DNA of 8,716 nucleotides from CAZCSH01 sp964501545 (GTDB lineage: Bacteria; Patescibacteriota; Minisyncoccia; Minisyncoccales; RBG-13-42-11). The notes beneath the pieces are model-generated. The model was given only the letters and a program-made list of their open reading frames with translations. It was not told where the DNA came from and did not search any database. Shown piece by piece: positions 5,774 through 8,716 of the stretch. A program made the translations under genes and the position numbers. Location: the NCBI GenBank assembly GCA_964501545.1, contig CAZCSH010000023.1, positions 1 through 8,716 on the forward strand. The letters are read 5' to 3'. Position 1 is the first letter of the stretch. Every line of letters begins with the position of its first letter.

Positions 5774-6203
5774 GAAACACATCCTTTTAGTAGAAGATGA
5801 CCGTTTCTTAATTGACATCTATTCCACTAAGCTCAAGCAATCTGGTTTTTCAGTTGAGGTGGTAACCACCGGAGAAGAAGTCTTAAAGCGAATAGCAGAG
5901 AAAAAGCCAGACCTATTAGTTTTGGACATTGTTCTCCCACAGTTAAACGGCTGGCAGCTTTTAAAGAAGATAAAGGCTAATCCCAAACTAAAGGATTTGA
6001 AGGTGATTATTCTTTCTAATCTTGGCCAGAAAGAGGAAGTAGAAAAAGGAATGAGTCTGGGAGCTTCCAAATACTTAATCAAAGCTCACTATACTCCGAG
6101 CGAAGTAGTTGGAGAAATTAAAAAACTACTGAGCGAAGGGGGAAAAGAGATTTATCTCTTTGAACTCCAAGCCAAACAGTCGAAGAAATTAAAAAAATCT
6201 TAA
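5772..6203 (+). CDS. Stand-alone response regulator (receiver domain only)
   Basis: A 143-residue CheY-like receiver. Acidic residues are at Asp9/Asp10 (LLVEDD), the phospho-acceptor is Asp52 in LLVLDIVLPQLNG, the switch Ser is Ser82 (VIILSN), and the conserved Lys is Lys104 (YLIKAHYTPSE). A basic, disordered-looking tail (about 125-143, ending KQSKKLKKS) replaces any output domain, so it probably acts by protein contact, not DNA binding. GTG 5772 is the only sensible start: an in-frame TGA lies at 5754-5756 and the next Met is residue 94. The gene sits between the extension (pilB) and retraction (pilT) ATPase genes, pointing to control of pilus dynamics. No histidine kinase is in the window. 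Both sides are bordered by the inverted-repeat elements, and the start codon lies in the left one. Confidence 0.93.
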   Translation: MKHILLVEDDRFLIDIYSTKLKQSGFSVEVVTTGEEVLKRIAEKKPDLLVLDIVLPQLNGWQLLKKIKANPKLKDLKVIILSNLGQKEEVEKGMSLGASKYLIKAHYTPSEVVGEIKKLLSEGGKEIYLFELQAKQSKKLKKS

Positions 6204-6204
6204 A

Positions 6205-6272
6205 ACCCCGTTAGAAATTTTTTATTCAAACCTATTTCCCGATAACCGAGTTTGTAAAATTTCTAACGGGGT
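6205..6272. repeat. Right inverted-repeat element between response regulator and pilT
   Basis: ACCCCGTTAGAAATTTT (6205-6221) and AAAATTTCTAACGGGGT (6256-6272) form a perfect 17-bp inverted repeat with a 34-base spacer. The spacer itself has a small pair, CAAAC (6227-6231) / GTTTG (6250-6254). The outer 12-mer is identical to that of the left element (5640-5773). The right arm is followed by TAAAAT, as at 5702-5707. It begins two bases after the response regulator stop and ends ten bases before the pilT ATG. No T-run follows on the + strand, so it is more likely an RNA-stability, processing or translation element, or a mobile palindrome, than a terminator. Confidence 0.88.
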
Positions 6273-6282
6273 AAAATAAGGT

Positions 6283-7353
6283 ATGCCAAACAATTCTTCA
6301 ATCCAATTAAAATCACTCTTGGAGACAACCTTTAAGGAAAAAGCTTCTGACCTTCACATTTCGGTAAACCACCCCCCCACCCTCCGCATTACAGGCAGAC
6401 TGGTTCCTTTGGTCAAGCAAAAGAAGTTTAGCTCAAAAGATACTCAGGCCCTAGCTCAAGCTTTAATGACGCCTGAGCAAGCAGAAAAGTTTTTAAAAGA
6501 AAAAGAGATTGATTTTTCTTATGACTTTGAGGGTAGGGCTCGTTTTCGGGTTAATGTTTTTTTACAAAAAGGAGAAACTTCTATTGCCCTTCGTTTAATT
6601 CCAACAGAGATAAAGACGATAGAGGAGCTAAACCTGCCTTCTGTTCTCCATGAGTTTACTAAAGCCAGCCAGGGTTTTGTTTTAATTACCGGTCCCTCTT
6701 CCCACGGCAAATCCACTACTTTGGCAGCTTTAATAGATGAAATAAACCATACCAGAACTGACCATATAATTACGATAGAAGACCCGATTGAGTATATTTT
6801 CCAGGGTGACAGAAGTATTGTTGACCAGAGAGAGCTTTTTCAAGATACTTTAAGTTTTGCCAAAGCCTTGCGTTCTACTTTTCGTCAAGACCCAAATGTT
6901 ATTATGGTGGGTGAAATGCGGGATGCTGAAACCATGGCGACAGCGATATCAGCAGCAGAAACAGGCCATTTAGTTTTTGCCACTTTGCATACTAATTCAG
7001 CCAGCCAGACCATTCACCGAATTGTCGATTCTTTCCCGCCTGACCAACAAAACCAGATCAGGGCCCAGCTGTCCGGCTCACTTTTGGGAGTTATTTCCCA
7101 GCGCTTGGTTCCCAGAATAAAAGGAGGTTTAATTCCAGCTTGCGAAGTAATGATAGCTACCCCGGCCGTCGCCAACTTAATAAGAGAAAACAAAATTCAT
7201 GAGTTGCCTTTAGTCATTGAAACCTCGGCTGAAAGAGGTATGGTTTCTTTAAACAGAGCTTTAGCCAATCTAGTCAAAGCCAAAGAAATATCTTTGGACA
7301 ACGCTCTTAACTTTTCTCTCAACCCGGCTGAGTTAAAAACCCTAGTCAAGTAA
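6283..7353 (+). CDS. pilT: Type IV pilus retraction ATPase PilT
   Basis: A 356-residue hexameric ATPase that powers pilus retraction and twitching. Domains: an N-terminal PAS-like part with Asp box KASDLHIS (20-27), Walker A GPSSHGKS (137-144, Lys143), Walker B NVIMVGEMRDAE (205 onward, Glu211), His box GHLVFATLHT (His229), VDSFPPDQQNQIR, and the PilT-specific AIRNLIRE-like motif AVANLIRE (295-302). It lacks the tetracysteine of PilB, and its length fits PilT. The P-loop still satisfies GxxxxGK[ST], but serine-serine-histidine replaces the usual TGS, so activity is expected but not certain. The ATG lies ten bases after the right inverted repeat; an AAGG-like stretch sits very close to it. pilC follows after four bases. 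Confidence 0.95.
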   Translation: MPNNSSIQLKSLLETTFKEKASDLHISVNHPPTLRITGRLVPLVKQKKFSSKDTQALAQALMTPEQAEKFLKEKEIDFSYDFEGRARFRVNVFLQKGETSIALRLIPTEIKTIEELNLPSVLHEFTKASQGFVLITGPSSHGKSTTLAALIDEINHTRTDHIITIEDPIEYIFQGDRSIVDQRELFQDTLSFAKALRSTFRQDPNVIMVGEMRDAETMATAISAAETGHLVFATLHTNSASQTIHRIVDSFPPDQQNQIRAQLSGSLLGVISQRLVPRIKGGLIPACEVMIATPAVANLIRENKIHELPLVIETSAERGMVSLNRALANLVKAKEISLDNALNFSLNPAELKTLVK

Positions 7354-7357
7354 CTTA

Positions 7358-8560
7358 ATGAAGTTTAACTACCAAGCTAGAACCTCAAAAGGTGAGGTCA
7401 GGATAGGTCAGATTGAAGCTTCTTCCAAGACAGCTGCCATTAGTTTTTTGCAAAGAAACAATCTTTTCGTCACCTTTTTGGAAGAGGCAGCCGCTCCCTT
7501 TTACGCAAAGAAAGTAGAGCTTCTCGGAGGCATATCAAGAAAAGACATTGTTCTCTTTTCTCGACAGCTTTCCATTATGTTTAGGTCAAAAGTCCCTTTG
7601 GTTGAATCTTTGCAAACACTCTCCACCCAGACTGCCAACCCTACTTTCAAAGAAAATATATTAAAAATGTCAGAAGAAATAGAAGGGGGGGCTTCTTTTT
7701 CTCAAGCCCTATCCCTCTATCCCAAGATCTTCTCTTCTTTTTTTATAGCCATGGTTAAATCTGGTGAGGTTTCAGGGAAATTATCAGAAGTTTTGAATTA
7801 CTTGGCTGACCACTTAGAAAGAGAATATCATTTAGCAGCTAAGACCAGGGGAGCTTTACTTTACCCGGCTTTGATCGTCGTGGTTGTGATTTTAGTTTTG
7901 CTTCTGATGATCTTTTTTGTCATACCTCAGTTGGCCGAAGTTTTGGAAACTGGAAACCAACCCTTGCCTGTCCCGACCCGCTTCATTATTAATCTGGCTG
8001 AATTTTTAAGAAATTGGGGATTATTGTTGCTGGTTCTGCTGGCCTTTCTGGTCTTCAGCCTCTTTAGGTATCAGGCAACCCAAAAAGGGAAAAATGCTTT
8101 TGATAAGCTCTTCTTAAGGCTACCCATGATAGGCCCGCTTTTAAAGATGATTTATTTGTCTCGTTTTGCCGAGAACCTGTCCACTTTAATCTCAGGAGGC
8201 CTGCCCATAGCCCAGTCTTTGGAAACTGTGGCTGATATCATTGGCAACAATTCTTACCGTAGCCTTATTAGCCAGGCCAGAGACAGAGTAAAAAAGGGAG
8301 AAGCGATTTCTTCTGTTTTGTCTCAGGCTCCTGAGCTCTTTCCTCCAGTTTTTGTCCAGATGGTTTTGGTTGGTGAAAAAACAGGGTCTTTGGACACCAG
8401 CCTAATGAATATTGTCAGTTTTTATCAGAAAGAAATTGACAGAACAATAGATAATGTTTTAAGTATTTTGGAGCCCGTTTTAATTCTTATTCTGGGTTTG
8501 ATTGTGGCAGGTATTATGCTTTCTATTTTGATGCCTCTTTACCGAACAATAGCCATTTAA
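7358..8560 (+). CDS. pilC: Type IV pilus inner-membrane platform protein PilC
   Basis: A 400-residue polytopic protein of the GspF/PilC family on which PilB and PilT act to add or remove pilin subunits. Two repeated T2SSF domains are evident: FSRQLSIMFRSKVPLVESLQ (67-86) mirrors FAENLSTLISGGLPIAQSLE (270-289), and SGEVSGKL (about 135-142) mirrors VGEKTGSLD (338-346). Membrane helices lie at about 167-190, 219-238 and 371-392, the usual three. Length is typical. ATG 7358 follows the pilT stop by four bases. The operon appears to end here functionally, since a new promoter precedes the prepilin gene, although no clear terminator is seen. Confidence 0.96.
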   Translation: MKFNYQARTSKGEVRIGQIEASSKTAAISFLQRNNLFVTFLEEAAAPFYAKKVELLGGISRKDIVLFSRQLSIMFRSKVPLVESLQTLSTQTANPTFKENILKMSEEIEGGASFSQALSLYPKIFSSFFIAMVKSGEVSGKLSEVLNYLADHLEREYHLAAKTRGALLYPALIVVVVILVLLLMIFFVIPQLAEVLETGNQPLPVPTRFIINLAEFLRNWGLLLLVLLAFLVFSLFRYQATQKGKNAFDKLFLRLPMIGPLLKMIYLSRFAENLSTLISGGLPIAQSLETVADIIGNNSYRSLISQARDRVKKGEAISSVLSQAPELFPPVFVQMVLVGEKTGSLDTSLMNIVSFYQKEIDRTIDNVLSILEPVLILILGLIVAGIMLSILMPLYRTIAI

Positions 8561-8579
8561 GTTTTCCACAGCCCTTCTC

Positions 8580-8609
8580 TTTTCAAATGTGGTAGAAATG
8601 TGGTAGAAT
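8580..8609 (+). promoter_or_regulatory. Promoter with tandem 11-bp repeat upstream of prepilin gene
   Basis: The 11-mer AATGTGGTAGA occurs twice back to back (8586-8596 and 8597-8607) and continues into AT, giving two -10-like hexamers, TAGAAA (8593-8598) and TAGAAT (8604-8609). TTTTCA (8580-8585) is a weak -35 at 18 bases from the second. Predicted start is near 8616, leaving about 30 bases before ATG 8646. A separate promoter fits the family logic that a fibre subunit needs far more expression than the motor and platform genes. Confidence 0.5.
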
Positions 8610-8645
8610 TGAAAAAGGTTATTCAGAGATTAATTTCTTTTAATA

Positions 8646-8716
8646 ATGTTGAAGATGGTTTCTAAAAAACATCGAGGCTTTACCTTAATTGAGTTATTGG
8701 TGGTTATCGCTGTCAT
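8646..8716 (+). CDS. Type IV prepilin, N-terminal part (cut by window edge)
   Basis: The 23 complete codons read MLKMVSKKHRG then FTLIELLVVIAV: a short basic leader, Gly11 before the predicted prepilin-peptidase cleavage site, Phe as mature residue 1, Glu as mature residue 5, and the start of the hydrophobic helix. This is the class III signal used by type IV pilins and type II pseudopilins, cleaved and N-methylated by PilD. The rest lies beyond the window, so major pilin cannot be told from minor pilin. Its place directly after pilC with its own promoter favours the major pilin. A second in-frame ATG at 8655 would give an eight-residue leader; neither start has a clear Shine-Dalgarno. Confidence 0.93.
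   Translation, partial: MLKMVSKKHRGFTLIELLVVIAV

Noticed and set aside
6205..6272. The 17-bp inverted repeat as an intrinsic terminator of the response regulator
   Set aside because: No T-run follows the right arm on the + strand (it continues AAAATAAGG), and pilT would be cut off from any promoter.
8562..8570. DnaA-box-like TTTTCCACA after pilC
   Set aside because: A single site fitting TTWTNCACA, with no cluster, no AT-rich unwinding region and no replication genes nearby; expected by chance.

Overview
The window most likely comes from a Candidate Phyla Radiation (Patescibacteria) type genome; this is an inference from gene content, not from a taxonomic marker. The signs are a compact type IV pilus (T4P) operon with inner-membrane and motor genes but no secretin gene (pilQ) in the window, start codons with almost no Shine-Dalgarno sequence, moderate-to-low GC over most of the window, a tRNA gene without an encoded CCA end, and a LAGLIDADG homing-endonuclease-type gene abutting that tRNA.

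Layout. 1-239 is a noncoding edge; its first 100 bases are about 60% GC by count and contain a long hairpin, and a degenerate tRNA-Ser-like 5' half lies near 186-220. 240-1289 is a LAGLIDADG gene (N-terminal helix-turn-helix-like part plus two LAGLIDADG motifs) broken by one in-frame TAA. Its last 11 codons are the 5' part of an intact tRNA-Ser(TGA) at 1254-1339, and its stop codon is the tRNA anticodon. A small terminator follows the tRNA. After one or two promoters come pilM, pilN, pilO, a small single-pass membrane protein in the usual pilP slot, pilB, a stand-alone response regulator, pilT and pilC, all on the + strand and tightly packed. A separate promoter with a perfect 11-bp tandem repeat precedes a type IV prepilin gene that runs off the right edge.

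How the genes work together. PilM (actin-like, cytoplasmic), PilN and PilO (bitopic, periplasmic-type domains) and probably the small protein form the alignment platform. PilB powers pilin polymerisation through the platform protein PilC, PilT powers retraction, and the prepilin supplies the fibre subunit. The receiver-only response regulator between the two motor ATPase genes may set the balance between extension and retraction.

The most unusual structure is around that regulator. It sits exactly between two inverted-repeat elements sharing the 12-mer ACCCCGTTAGAA / TTCTAACGGGGT. The left one (5640-5773) has 15-bp perfect arms that include the regulator's GTG start codon plus competing internal pairings. 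The right one (6205-6272) has 17-bp perfect arms and ends 10 bases before pilT. This looks like a repeat-bounded cassette or RNA control element inserted into an otherwise almost gapless operon.
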